A stretch of 64,000 nucleotides of DNA from G963708235 sp963708235. Lineage in GTDB: Bacteria > Actinomycetota > Acidimicrobiia > Spongiisociales > UBA5794. The stretch spans positions 3,038,001 to 3,102,000 of the forward strand of contig OY970200.1 in assembly GCA_963708235.1 (NCBI GenBank), written 5' to 3'. Shown here one piece after another: positions 35,186 to 44,481 of this stretch. A program made the position numbers and the translations under genes. Under the pieces are notes generated by a model that was not told where the DNA came from, did no database searches, and saw nothing but the letters and a program-made list of their open reading frames with translations. Position 1 is the stretch's first letter. Each line of letters opens with the position of its first letter.

Positions 35186-37036
35186 ATGGGAGTGAATTCC
35201 ATGAATTCACCGCGTCGGCGTCACAGGCTGGGAATGATCCTGGCCGTGGTCGCCATGCTCGTAGCAACCATTCCGGCGGCCGCCGTGGCTCAGGACGATC
35301 CGGATCCCCGCATCGGGCTCAGCCCCGGGCTGTGGGACGCCGCCGACGCAATATCCGGTCTGAACCACGAGGCGTGGTTCGAGAAGCGCGACGGGGCCCT
35401 GCAGGGCACGGTCTCCGACCTGGCGTTCTCCGGCAACTATGTCTACATGGGCAACTACAACGGTCTCCAGGTCTTCGATGTCAGCGATCCGACTGACCCG
35501 ATCCTGAAGACCGAGGTCATGTGCGTGGGTAGCCAGAACGACCCGTCGGTGTACGGCAACCTGTTGTTCCAGTCGGTGGAGCAGACGAGCGCCAACACCA
35601 ACTGCACCTCGACCGGCACCACCGCAGAGAACCGATTCCGCGGTGTCCGTATCTACGACATCTCGAACCGTGAGGTTCCTGTGTACGTCGCCGGCGTCCA
35701 GACCTGCCGCGGTTCGCATACCCACACCGTGGTCGAGGATCTCGACGACCCTGACAATGTCTACATCTACGTGTCGGGAACGGCTGGTCAGCGTGCCGCT
35801 GCCGAGGTCGTCTCGACTCCGGATGGCAACGTGTCGGGTCGATGCGGTCAGACCGTTGCGACCGGGGCCAACCCCTCGCAGTGGATGACTGAGGTCATCA
35901 AGGTCCCGTTGGCCAACCCGGCTGCCGCCGCCGTGGTCACCGAGGCTCGCCTCTTCCGTGACCCGGAGACTGGCGCCGTCAACGGTCTGCAGAACGCTGC
36001 CCCCCCGGGTGGCCATCCCTGCAACAGCGCCGGGGCGCCCTGGGCCTGCACTCCGGCCGGGACGACGTACTCGCCGACCCCGGCCACCAACACCTGCCAT
36101 GACATCACCGCCTACCCGGATCTCGGTCTCGCCGCCGGTGCCTGTCAGGGCAACGGCATCCTGATCGACATTTCGGATCCGGCGAACCCGGTTCGCATCG
36201 ATGCGGTGGCCGACCCGAACTTCTCGTACTGGCACTCCGCCACGCTGAACAATGACGGCACCGCCGTCCTGTTCACCGACGAGTGGGGCGGCGGCGGCGG
36301 TGCCCGCTGCTCGGTCAACCACAAGCCGGAGTGGGGCGCCAACGCCATCTTCGACATCGTCGAGACGGACACGGGCCTCAAGATGGAAATGGCCAGCTAC
36401 TACAAGCTGCCCGTCCCCCAGACCAACCAGGAGAACTGCGTCGCGCACAACGGCTCGCAGATCCCGGTCCCCGGTCGCGACATCATGGTGCAGTCCTGGT
36501 ACCAGGGCGGTATCTCGATCTTCGATTGGACCGACACGTCCAACCCGACCAAGATCGCCTTCTTCGACCGTGGCCCGATCGGAACCGGCACCGCGCTGGT
36601 CTCCGGTGGCTTCTGGTCGTCGTACTGGTACAACGGGTACATCTACGGATCTGAGATCGCCCGCGGTCTCGACGTCCTCTCACTGGCCCCGACGGACGAC
36701 CTCTCGGCTTACGAGATCGCCGCTTCCAACGAGGTCTCGTGGGACGAGTGGAACACCCAGGGTCAGCGCACCTACGGTTGGGGACCGTCGACCAACGTGG
36801 TCGGCGCCTTCCGTGACCAGCTTGCCCGCATCGACGGCATCTCGAGCCGTGACAGCATCCGCATCGATGCCTTCATCGAGGATGCGCTCGCAGCCACGAC
36901 CCGTCAGCAGATGCTGGCAGCGGCCGCCTACGGCCAGCTCATCGGCGATCGCCTCGACCCGGCCACCCAGGGTGACCTGATCGACGCCGTGCTGCTCGTC
37001 GCCAACGACCTCTACTCGCAGGCTCGCCCGCAGTAG
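35186..37036 (+). CDS. Secreted LVIVD-repeat beta-propeller protein, paralogue 1
   Basis: The precursor has 616 residues. A signal peptide ends near AAAVA at about residue 33. LVIVD-type propeller blades (GLQVFDVSDPTDPILKTEV, GVRIYDISNREVPVYVAGV, GISIFDWTDTSNPTKIAFFD) fill residues about 60-520. Conserved His/Cys sites are CRGSHTHT, CHDITAYP, YWHSAT, GGGGGARC and ENCVAHNG. The last 70 residues are a helical domain (TRQQMLAAAAYGQLIGDRLD). ATG 35186 lies 7 nt after AGGGAGG. The function of the family is unknown; the His/Cys set suggests a metal site. It is the first of four tandem paralogues. Confidence 0.85.
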   Translation: MGVNSMNSPRRRHRLGMILAVVAMLVATIPAAAVAQDDPDPRIGLSPGLWDAADAISGLNHEAWFEKRDGALQGTVSDLAFSGNYVYMGNYNGLQVFDVSDPTDPILKTEVMCVGSQNDPSVYGNLLFQSVEQTSANTNCTSTGTTAENRFRGVRIYDISNREVPVYVAGVQTCRGSHTHTVVEDLDDPDNVYIYVSGTAGQRAAAEVVSTPDGNVSGRCGQTVATGANPSQWMTEVIKVPLANPAAAAVVTEARLFRDPETGAVNGLQNAAPPGGHPCNSAGAPWACTPAGTTYSPTPATNTCHDITAYPDLGLAAGACQGNGILIDISDPANPVRIDAVADPNFSYWHSATLNNDGTAVLFTDEWGGGGGARCSVNHKPEWGANAIFDIVETDTGLKMEMASYYKLPVPQTNQENCVAHNGSQIPVPGRDIMVQSWYQGGISIFDWTDTSNPTKIAFFDRGPIGTGTALVSGGFWSSYWYNGYIYGSEIARGLDVLSLAPTDDLSAYEIAASNEVSWDEWNTQGQRTYGWGPSTNVVGAFRDQLARIDGISSRDSIRIDAFIEDALAATTRQQMLAAAAYGQLIGDRLDPATQGDLIDAVLLVANDLYSQARPQ

Positions 37037-37090
37037 AAGACTCGCCAACGGCTCGGGTCGTCACGACTCGGGCTCGAGACGAAGACCGAT

Positions 37091-37124
37091 AAGGAGGGGC
37101 GCCCCAAGGGGGGCGCCCCTCCTT
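37091..37124 (+). terminator. Terminator of LVIVD paralogue 1
   Basis: AAGGAGGGGCGCCCC and GGGGCGCCCCTCCTT make a perfect 15-bp stem with an AAGG loop, followed by GCGTTT. Each of the four paralogues ends with a hairpin of this style. Confidence 0.88.
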
Positions 37125-37356
37125 GCGTTTGCCCCCACACTCCGTTTCGCCACTTCCCGGCCCCCGACAGACCACATTTCACTTACTGAAAGCCCCGCCG
37201 GTGCGGGTGAGAAATCACTGGTACCGCAGCCGTTCGGCGGATAGAGTCCGGATCCCCCCGTTATTGCGCGCACACCCATGCAACGCTCAGAGTCCTTTGC
37301 GCCCACGGGGCAGGACGCCGCTATCCGGTGGTGTCGAATCAAGAGGGAGGCTGAGT

Positions 37357-39117
37357 ATGGGAGAGAGTCGCAGCGATACGGCGCGACGACGCAACCGGCG
37401 ATCACTGGTGATTGCGGTTGCGGTACTGGCGATGCTGCTGCCGACAGCAGCGTTTGCCCAGGACGATCCGGACCCGCGCGTCGGGCTGGCCCCGGGCCTG
37501 TTCAACGCAGGTGAGGCGATCTCCAACCTGGAGAAGACCAACACCTGGACCAAGGATCAGGGAACCTTCTGGAACCCGGCCAGCCCGGGAAGCAGCTCGT
37601 ACTGGATCTCCGACATCGCCTTCCAGGGCGATCTGATCGCGCTCGGGAACTTCTGGGGCTTCCAGCTCTTCGACAACTCGAACCCGGAGGCGCCGGTGCT
37701 GCTCACCGAGGTCGTCTGCCCCGGCGGGCAGGGCGATCCGACGCTCTACGGGAACCTGCTGTTCCGTTCGGTCGAGGGAACCAATGGTCGTGCCGACTGT
37801 GGAACCCAGGGCAACAGCGGTGACACGGCCGCCGCAACCCGCTTCCGCGGGGTGCAGATCTTCGACATCTCCAACCTGGCCATGCCGGTTCAGGTGGGTG
37901 GCGTCCAGCTCTGCCGTGGCTCCCACACCCACACGCTGGTGCGCGATCCCGACGATGCCGCCAACGTCTACATCTACAACGGCGGGACCGCCGGGGTGTC
38001 GAACAGCGGGACCAACACCCACTGCAACAGCGGTGGCGCCACCACGGTGCGCCCCTCGCAGTGGATGACCGAGGTCATCAGGGTTCCGCTGGCGAATCCG
38101 GCTGCCGCCGAGGTGATCAACGAGGCACGCCTGTTCACCGATCCCGCCACGGGAGCGGTCAACGGTCTGGGTTCGGTCAACCACTGCCACGATCTGACCT
38201 CGTACCCCGAGATCGACCTCATCGCCGGCGCCTGTCAGGGCCGGGGACTGCTCATCGACACATCCGATGTGGCGAACCCGAAGCGGATCGATGCGGTGGC
38301 GGATTCCAACTTCGCCTACTGGCACTCGGCCACGTTCAGCAATGACGGCACCAAGGTCGTCTTCACCGACGAGCTCGGCGGAGGCACCGGAGCCCGCTGC
38401 CGGGTGACCGATCCGTTGTACCTGGGCGCCAACGCCATCTACGACGTGGTCCAGACCGACGACGGTCCTCGTCTCTCGTTCCAGAGCTACTACAAGATGC
38501 CGGCGGTGCAGACCAGCCAGGAGAACTGTGTGGCGCACAACGGCACGCTGATCCCGGTCCCCGGTCGCGACATCATGTCGCAGGCCTGGTACCAGGGTGG
38601 CGTCTCGCTGTTCGACTTCACCGACTCCGCCAACCCGGTCGAGATCGCCTACTTCGACCGCGGTCCGGTCGGCGCCACGCTGCTCACCGGCGGGTTCTGG
38701 TCGGTGTACTGGCACAACGGTCGCCTCTACGGCTCCGAGATCGCTCGCGGTCTCGACACCTTCAAGTTGGTCGAGAGCGAGCACCTGTCGGCAGCGGAGA
38801 TCGCCGCCGCCGAGGAGATCACCACTGGGCGGACCAACGCCCAGGATCAGGTGAGCTACGAGTGGGGCCCGTCACTCAATGTGATCGGCGCCTACCGCGA
38901 CCAGCTCGCCAGGATCGACGGCATCTCCGCCAGGGAGGTCATCCGCGTCGACGACTTCCTCGACGACGCCGAGGCAGCCACCACACGCCAGCAGCTCCTC
39001 GCTGCCGCCGCGTACGGCTACCACCTCGCCGACCGGCTCGACCCGGCCACCCAGGGTGACCTGATCGACGCCGTGCTGCTCGTCGCCGACGACCTCTACG
39101 CCCAGGCCCGCCCGTAA
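37357..39117 (+). CDS. Secreted LVIVD-repeat beta-propeller protein, paralogue 2
   Basis: The precursor has 586 residues. A basic N-terminus (RRRNRRSL), hydrophobic core and TAAFA cleavage site form a signal peptide. Blades include GFQLFDNSNPEAPVLLTEV, GVQIFDISNLAMPVQVGGV and GVSLFDFTDSANPVEIAYFD; the sites CRGSHTHT, CHDLTSYP, YWHSAT, GGTGARC and ENCVAHNG are kept. It lacks the loop insertion of paralogues 1 and 4 and is closest to paralogue 3. ATG 37357 follows GAGGGAGG. The 3' end is nearly identical in DNA to that of paralogue 3. A small TTTCA/TGAAA inverted repeat lies about 180 nt upstream. Confidence 0.85.
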   Translation: MGESRSDTARRRNRRSLVIAVAVLAMLLPTAAFAQDDPDPRVGLAPGLFNAGEAISNLEKTNTWTKDQGTFWNPASPGSSSYWISDIAFQGDLIALGNFWGFQLFDNSNPEAPVLLTEVVCPGGQGDPTLYGNLLFRSVEGTNGRADCGTQGNSGDTAAATRFRGVQIFDISNLAMPVQVGGVQLCRGSHTHTLVRDPDDAANVYIYNGGTAGVSNSGTNTHCNSGGATTVRPSQWMTEVIRVPLANPAAAEVINEARLFTDPATGAVNGLGSVNHCHDLTSYPEIDLIAGACQGRGLLIDTSDVANPKRIDAVADSNFAYWHSATFSNDGTKVVFTDELGGGTGARCRVTDPLYLGANAIYDVVQTDDGPRLSFQSYYKMPAVQTSQENCVAHNGTLIPVPGRDIMSQAWYQGGVSLFDFTDSANPVEIAYFDRGPVGATLLTGGFWSVYWHNGRLYGSEIARGLDTFKLVESEHLSAAEIAAAEEITTGRTNAQDQVSYEWGPSLNVIGAYRDQLARIDGISAREVIRVDDFLDDAEAATTRQQLLAAAAYGYHLADRLDPATQGDLIDAVLLVADDLYAQARP

Positions 39118-39160
39118 CCGAACCCTGATTGGGGCTCGAGGCTCCAAACCGGATATCACC

Positions 39161-39196
39161 AAGAGGGGGGCGCTCCACCAGGGGCGCCTCCCTCTT
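39161..39196 (+). terminator. Terminator of LVIVD paralogue 2
   Basis: AAGAGGGGGGCGCTCC pairs with GGGGCGCCTCCCTCTT around an ACCA loop, with two G-T wobbles. Confidence 0.78.
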
Positions 39197-39293
39197 GCGC
39201 GCCCGGCCCCGTCGAGCGATGTTCGTCAAAGGGGCTCCTCCGCATGGCTGCCCGTCACCGCTCTCGGCGTGGACGACGTCACCCCGGTGGCGG

Positions 39294-39313
39294 AATGTGA
39301 TTTCTGTTACATT
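39294..39313 (+). promoter_or_regulatory. CRP-like operator upstream of LVIVD paralogue 3
   Basis: AATGTGATTTCTGTTACATT is a near-perfect palindrome and matches the CRP/Cmr consensus TGTGA-N6-TCACA at all but one position. It lies 65 nt before the start at 39379. The same site was not found before the other three paralogues. Confidence 0.5.
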
Positions 39314-39378
39314 CGAGTCGGTGGCGTAGAGAAGCCACCACGCCCGGAGGGCGCTCGACGATGAGTGGGAGGTACAGC

Positions 39379-41157
39379 ATGGGAGCATCACGCAGCGACC
39401 AGGTACGCCGCAGGAGACATCATCACCGGAGATCGTTGGTGACGTTGGTTTCGCTGCTGGCGTTGATCCTGCCGACGGCGGCATTCGCCCAGGGCGAGGA
39501 GCCCGACCCGCGTATCGGGCTCGCCACCGGACTCTTCGATGCCGGCGAGGCCATATCGAACCTGGAGAAGGTGGACACCTGGCGCAAGGATCAGGGAACG
39601 TTCTGGAACCCGGACAGTCCGGGGAGCAGCTCATACTGGGTCTCCGACATGGCATATCAGGGAGACATCCTGGCGCTCGGCAACTTCTGGGGGTTCCAAC
39701 TCTTCGACAACTCCGACCCGGAGAACCCGACCCTGCTCACCGAGGTGGTGTGTCCGGGCGGTCAGGGAGATCCGACGTTGTACGGCAACCTGCTGTTCCG
39801 GTCGGTCGAGGGCAACAACAGCCGGATCGACTGTGGCACCCAGGGCAACAGCGGCGCCACGGCCGCCGAGACCCGGTTCCGCGGTATCCAGATCTTCGAC
39901 ATCTCGGACCTGGACGACCCGGTGCGGGTCGGTGGCGTCCAGCTCTGCCGCGGGTCGCACACCCACACCATGGTGATGGACCCCAACGACGACGAGCACG
40001 TCTACATCTACAACTCGGGAACCTCCGGGAGCGGCACCAACAGCGGTACCAACACCCACTGCAACGCCGGTGGCGCCGACACCGAGCGGCCCTCGCGCTG
40101 GATGACCGAGGTGATCAAGGTCCCGCTGGCCAATCCGGCGGCCGCCGAGGTGGTCAACGAGTCCCGTCTGTTCACCGACCCCGAGACCGGGGCCGTCAAC
40201 GGGCTCGGCAACGTCAACCACTGCCACGACATCACCGCCTATCCGGAGATCGGTCTCGCCGCCGGCGCCTGTCAGGGCCGCGGTCTGTTGATCGACATCA
40301 CAGACCCGGCAAACCCGGTGCGTCTGGATGCGGTGGCCGACTCCAATTTCTCCTACTGGCATTCGGCCACCTGGAGCAACGACGGGTCCAAGGTCATCTT
40401 CACCGACGAGTGGGGCGGCGGCACCGGTGCCCGCTGCCGGGTCGGCGACCCGATGGAGTGGGGCGCAAACGCCATCTTCGACGTCCTCCAGACCGAAGAC
40501 GGGCCACGTCTCGACTTCAAGTCGTACTACAAGCTCCCGGTGGTGCAGACCAGCCAGGAGAACTGTGTGGCCCACAACGGCACGCTGATCCCGATCCCGG
40601 GCCGCGACATCCTGTCGCAGGCCTGGTACCAGGGCGGCGTCTCGCTGTTCGACTTCACCGATTCCGAGAATCCGGTGGAGATCGCCTACTTCGACCGCGG
40701 CCCGGTCGCCGCATCACTGCTCACCGGCGGGTTCTGGTCGGTGTACTGGCACAACGGGCTGCTGTACGGCTCCGAGATCGCCCGCGGTCTCGACACCTTC
40801 AAGCTGGTCGAGAGCGAGCACCTGTCGGCAGCGGAGATCGCCGCCGCCGAAGAGGTCACGTTCCACCGCACCAATGCCCAGGCGCAGGTGAGCTACGAGT
40901 GGGGTCCGTCACTCAACGTGATCGGCGCCTACCGCGACCAGCTCGCCAGGATCGACGGCATCTCCGCCAGGGAGGTCATCCGCGTCGACGACTTCCTCGA
41001 CGACGCCGAGGCAGCCACCACACGCCAGCAGCTCCTCGCTGCGGCGGCGTACGGCTACCACCTCGCCGACCGGCTCGATCAGGCCACCCAGGGTGACCTG
41101 ATCGACGCCGTGCTGCTCGTCGCCGACGACCTCTACGCCCAGGCCCGCCCGCAGTAA
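39379..41157 (+). CDS. Secreted LVIVD-repeat beta-propeller protein, paralogue 3
   Basis: The precursor has 592 residues with a signal peptide ending in TAAFA. Blades and His/Cys sites match paralogue 2 (CRGSHTHT, CHDITAYP, YWHSAT, DEWGGGTGARC, ENCVAHNG). The ATG at 39379 is preferred over 39361 because GGGAGG stands 8 nt before it and the product then starts MGASRSDQVRRR, like paralogue 2. The final 240 nt are almost the same as in paralogue 2. Possible CRP-type control sets this copy apart. Confidence 0.85.
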   Translation: MGASRSDQVRRRRHHHRRSLVTLVSLLALILPTAAFAQGEEPDPRIGLATGLFDAGEAISNLEKVDTWRKDQGTFWNPDSPGSSSYWVSDMAYQGDILALGNFWGFQLFDNSDPENPTLLTEVVCPGGQGDPTLYGNLLFRSVEGNNSRIDCGTQGNSGATAAETRFRGIQIFDISDLDDPVRVGGVQLCRGSHTHTMVMDPNDDEHVYIYNSGTSGSGTNSGTNTHCNAGGADTERPSRWMTEVIKVPLANPAAAEVVNESRLFTDPETGAVNGLGNVNHCHDITAYPEIGLAAGACQGRGLLIDITDPANPVRLDAVADSNFSYWHSATWSNDGSKVIFTDEWGGGTGARCRVGDPMEWGANAIFDVLQTEDGPRLDFKSYYKLPVVQTSQENCVAHNGTLIPIPGRDILSQAWYQGGVSLFDFTDSENPVEIAYFDRGPVAASLLTGGFWSVYWHNGLLYGSEIARGLDTFKLVESEHLSAAEIAAAEEVTFHRTNAQAQVSYEWGPSLNVIGAYRDQLARIDGISAREVIRVDDFLDDAEAATTRQQLLAAAAYGYHLADRLDQATQGDLIDAVLLVADDLYAQARPQ

Positions 41158-41207
41158 CAGGCCGCCGACCAATCGAGTCCTGCGACTCGAACCGACGAAG
41201 ACCGACG

Positions 41208-41239
41208 AAGAGGGGGTGCCCCGCAAGGCGCCCCCTCTT
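41208..41239 (+). terminator. Terminator of LVIVD paralogue 3
   Basis: AAGAGGGGGTGCC and GGCGCCCCCTCTT form the stem around CCGCAA, followed by TGCG. It resembles the terminators of paralogues 1 and 2. Confidence 0.8.
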
Positions 41240-41545
41240 TGCGTCCGGACCACGTTCCGTGCGGGGCACCCCGAGTCGAGACGGCAGCTCGGTCCAGGCG
41301 GCTGAGGGCGTGGGGTGGGCATATCTCCGGGTGTCCCCGTGCCAAAGGTCGAACAGGGGTCGAAATAGCAGTGGCGCCGATGCGACCGGGTGACGCTTCG
41401 CCATCCAGGTACACCCGATTTTCCCGGCACCAGGGATGATGATTTCGGTATGGTGAGTCTTGCGCATGGGTCGAGCGAACCACAGCGGTCGGCCCGCGGC
41501 CTCAAGCCGTCGGCTTGGGGGGTGCCCAGACACAAGGGGAGCATT

Positions 41546-43387
41546 ATGCAATCCGTCTCTCAACCCAGGAGCAGCCACCTGAGGCGACTTCGGTCGGTGG
41601 CAGTCCTGTTCGCACTGTTCACGCTCGTGCTGCCGGCGGCGGCCTTCGCCCAGGATCCCGACCCGCGAATCGGTCTCGCACCGGGGGCATGGGATGCCGG
41701 TGAGGCAATTTCCGGCCTCGAGAAAGACGGTCGCTTCGACAAGCGCGACGGCACGTTCTTCAACCCGGCCAACCTCGGCGACTTCGGGTTCGTCAACTCG
41801 GACCTGGCCCTCCAGGGCAACTACGCCTACATGGGGAACTTCAACGGCTTCCAGGTCTTCGACATCTCGAACCCCGGCAACCCCATCCTGCGTACCGAAG
41901 TGGTCTGCCCCGGCGGGCAGGGCGATCCATCGGTGTTCGGGAACCTGTTGTTCATGTCGGTCGAGGAGACCCGGGGCCGGGTCGACTGCGGCACGCAGGG
42001 CAACCCGGCAGGAGCACAGCCCGACCGGTTCCGTGGGGTCCGCATCTTCAACATCGCCAACCCGCTTGCACCGACGCTGGTCGGTGGCGTTCAGCTCTGT
42101 CGCGGCTCGCACACCCACACCGTGGTCGAGGATCTCAACGATCCCAACAACATCTACATCTACAACTCGGGGACGTCGAGCCAGCGTGACCCCGGCGAAG
42201 CGGTGTCCACCCCGAGCGGGATGATGACCGGCCGTTGCGGGATGGTCGACGCCACCGGCCCCAACCCGTCGATGTGGATGACCGAGGTCATCCGCGTTCC
42301 GCTGGCGAATCCGGCCGCCGCAGCGGTGGTCAACGAGGCCCGGCTGTTCCGGGACCCGGTGACCGGTGCCGTCAACGGCCTCCAGAACGCCCCGCAGACC
42401 CCGAACCACCCGTCGGGGATGGCGTGGGGACCGACCCCGGCGACCAACACCTGCCATGACATCACCGCCTACCCGGAGATCGGTCTCGCCGGCGGCGCCT
42501 GTCAGGGCAACGGCATCCTGATCGACATCTCCGACCCGGCGAACCCGGTGCGGCTCGATGCGGTCGCCGACCCGGTGTTCGCCTACTGGCATTCCGCCAC
42601 CTTCAACAACGACGGCACCAAGGTGCTGTTCACCGATGAGTGGGGCGGTGGCACGGCGGCGCGTTGCCGGGTCACCGACCATCCGTCGTGGGGCGCCAAC
42701 GCCCTCTTCGACATCGTCCAGACTCCTGACGGACCGGACATGCAGTTCCGCAGCTACTACAAGCTGCCGGTGCCGCAGACCACCAACGAGAACTGTGTGG
42801 CACACAACGGTTCGCTGGTTCCGATCCCGGGTCGCGACATCATGGTGCAGTCCTGGTACCAGGGTGGGATCTCGTTGCTCGACTTCACCGATACGGCGAA
42901 TCCGCATGAGATCGCCTACTTCGACCGCGGGCCGATCAGCGGTACCGGGTTGGTGCTCGGGGGGTTCTGGTCCTCGTACTGGTACAACGGTCGGATGATC
43001 GCCAGCGAGATCGCCCGGGGTATGGATGTCTTCACGTTGAGCGAAACCGATGACGTGTCGGCGGCGGAGATCGCTGCCGCCCTCGAGATCACATCGACCC
43101 GCATCAACGCCCAGGCGCAGGAGTCCTACGGTTGGGGTCCGTCGCTCAACGTGATCGGTGCCCACCGGGACCAGCTCATCCGCAGCGGGGACATCTCGGA
43201 CCGCGAGGTCATCCGCGTCGATGACTTCCTCGAGGATGCCGCCGCCGCAACCAACCGCCGGCAGCTCCTTGCCGCAGCGGCTTATGGTTACCACATCGCC
43301 GATCGGCTCGACCCCGCCACCCAGGGTCTCCTGATCGACGCCGTGCTGCTCGTCGCCGACGATCTCTACTCCAGAGCTCGTCCGTAA
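41546..43387 (+). CDS. Secreted LVIVD-repeat beta-propeller protein, paralogue 4
   Basis: The precursor has 613 residues with a signal peptide ending in AAAFA near residue 33. Blades include GFQVFDISNPGNPILRTEV and GISLLDFTDTANPHEIAYFD. The conserved CRGSHTHT, CHDITAYP, YWHSAT, GGTAARC and ENCVAHNG sites are present, plus the loop with RCGMVDATGPNPS shared with paralogue 1. It ends with the same helical domain. ATG 41546 follows AAGGGGAG. The upstream gap of 388 nt has the previous terminator and a CAAGCC/GGCTTG hairpin but no gene. Confidence 0.85.
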   Translation: MQSVSQPRSSHLRRLRSVAVLFALFTLVLPAAAFAQDPDPRIGLAPGAWDAGEAISGLEKDGRFDKRDGTFFNPANLGDFGFVNSDLALQGNYAYMGNFNGFQVFDISNPGNPILRTEVVCPGGQGDPSVFGNLLFMSVEETRGRVDCGTQGNPAGAQPDRFRGVRIFNIANPLAPTLVGGVQLCRGSHTHTVVEDLNDPNNIYIYNSGTSSQRDPGEAVSTPSGMMTGRCGMVDATGPNPSMWMTEVIRVPLANPAAAAVVNEARLFRDPVTGAVNGLQNAPQTPNHPSGMAWGPTPATNTCHDITAYPEIGLAGGACQGNGILIDISDPANPVRLDAVADPVFAYWHSATFNNDGTKVLFTDEWGGGTAARCRVTDHPSWGANALFDIVQTPDGPDMQFRSYYKLPVPQTTNENCVAHNGSLVPIPGRDIMVQSWYQGGISLLDFTDTANPHEIAYFDRGPISGTGLVLGGFWSSYWYNGRMIASEIARGMDVFTLSETDDVSAAEIAAALEITSTRINAQAQESYGWGPSLNVIGAHRDQLIRSGDISDREVIRVDDFLEDAAAATNRRQLLAAAAYGYHIADRLDPATQGLLIDAVLLVADDLYSRARP

Positions 43388-43411
43388 AGGAAACATTCGA
43401 CCGATTGCGCA

Positions 43412-43440
43412 CGAGGGGACGCCCACAAGGCGTCCCCTCG
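43412..43440 (+). terminator. Terminator of LVIVD paralogue 4
   Basis: CGAGGGGACGCC and GGCGTCCCCTCG form a perfect 12-bp stem with loop CACAA. Confidence 0.8.
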
Positions 43441-43480
43441 GCGCGTCACCTCGCCCCTCCCGTCAGAGATCCTGCACCGA

Positions 43481-44317
43481 GTCGGGGCGGCTGTCGGTGA
43501 CACTCACCGCTCCTCGGACCTCAACGTCGCGCCCCGCCCCGACTGCGTCCGCAGAGCGTCCGCAGCCACCCCGCCCCCCAGGGCGGGGAGGGCCAGAAGG
43601 GCGAATCGCTCGTTTCGAAGGGGCCAGGACAACCCACGCGCCTGGGAGGCAGAAGAGCGCGGGAAAGGGAGCGAGGCCGCTCTCCTCGTTCGCCGTGCCT
43701 GCTTGGCCCTCCCCGCCCCGGGGGGCGGGGTGCCTCCGAGGCTCTGGGAGGAGGTGGGGCGGGGCGCGGCCTCGCCATCCCTGAACGTCGCTTGGTCCCG
43801 AACGGTTGTCCTCGCCCGTACGGACCCGGCACCCAGTCGGGGCGGCTGTCTGGGACACTCACCGCTCCTCGGACCTCAACGTCGCGCCCCGCCCCGACTG
43901 CGTCCGCAGAGCGTCCGCAGCCACCCCGCCCCCCAGGGCGGGGAGGGCCAGAAGGGCGAATCGCTCGTTTCGAAGGGGCCAGGACGACCCACGCGCCTGG
44001 GAGGTGGAAGAGCGCGGGAAAGGGAGCGAGGCCGCTCTCCTCGTTCGCCGTGCCTGCTTGGCCCTCCCCGCCCCGGGGGGCGGGGTGCCTCCGAGGCTCT
44101 GGGAGGAGGTGGGGCGGGGCGCGGCCTCGCCATCCCTGAAGGTCGATTGGTCCCGAACGGTTGTCCTCGCCCGTACGGACCCGGCACCCAGTCGGGGCGG
44201 CTGTCTGGGACACTCACCGCTCCTCGGACCTCAACGTCGCGCCCCGCCCCGACTGCGTCCGCAGAGCGTCCGCAGCCACCCCGCCCCCCAGGGCGGGGAG
44301 GGCCAGAAGGGCGGGGC
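43481..44317. repeat. 355-bp tandem repeat, about 2.4 copies
   Basis: Units start at GTCGGGGCGGCTGTC at 43481, 43836 and 44191, an exact 355-nt period; the third is cut off near 44317. Units differ by only a few bases. Each carries CGCCCCGACTGCGTCCGCAG, the hairpin-forming CCACCCCGCCCCCCAGGGC, and, reversed, the CCTCCGAGG block also seen at 14.4 and 28.6 kb. Frames through it give repeated Arg/Pro/Gly peptides and are not considered genes. Confidence 0.9.
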
Positions 44318-44365
44318 GCGAGCTGGTTGGCCCTGAATGTCGACCCATCGCATGCGGCGCACGTT

Positions 44366-44449
44366 GCCGCAGGTGCTACGACGCTGAACGGGCAGCTGTC
44401 GGTGGCACAGCAGACTTTGAGACGGTGGCGTGGCGCTCCGCCCCGTCTG
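44366..44449. repeat. Left part of dispersed repeat split by the IS110 element
   Basis: ACGACGCTGAACGGGCAGC and onward to GGCGCTCCGCCCCGTCTG aligns with 53502-53592 of the intact copy. The match breaks exactly at GTCTG, where the insertion element begins. Confidence 0.78.
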
Positions 44450-44481
44450 ATATGGGAGGGGTTTTGTCAAGGGGCGTGTTG

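Noticed and set aside
43481..44317. CRISPR-like array
   Set aside because: The units are 355 nt with no short constant repeat alternating with unique spacers, and no cas genes are near.
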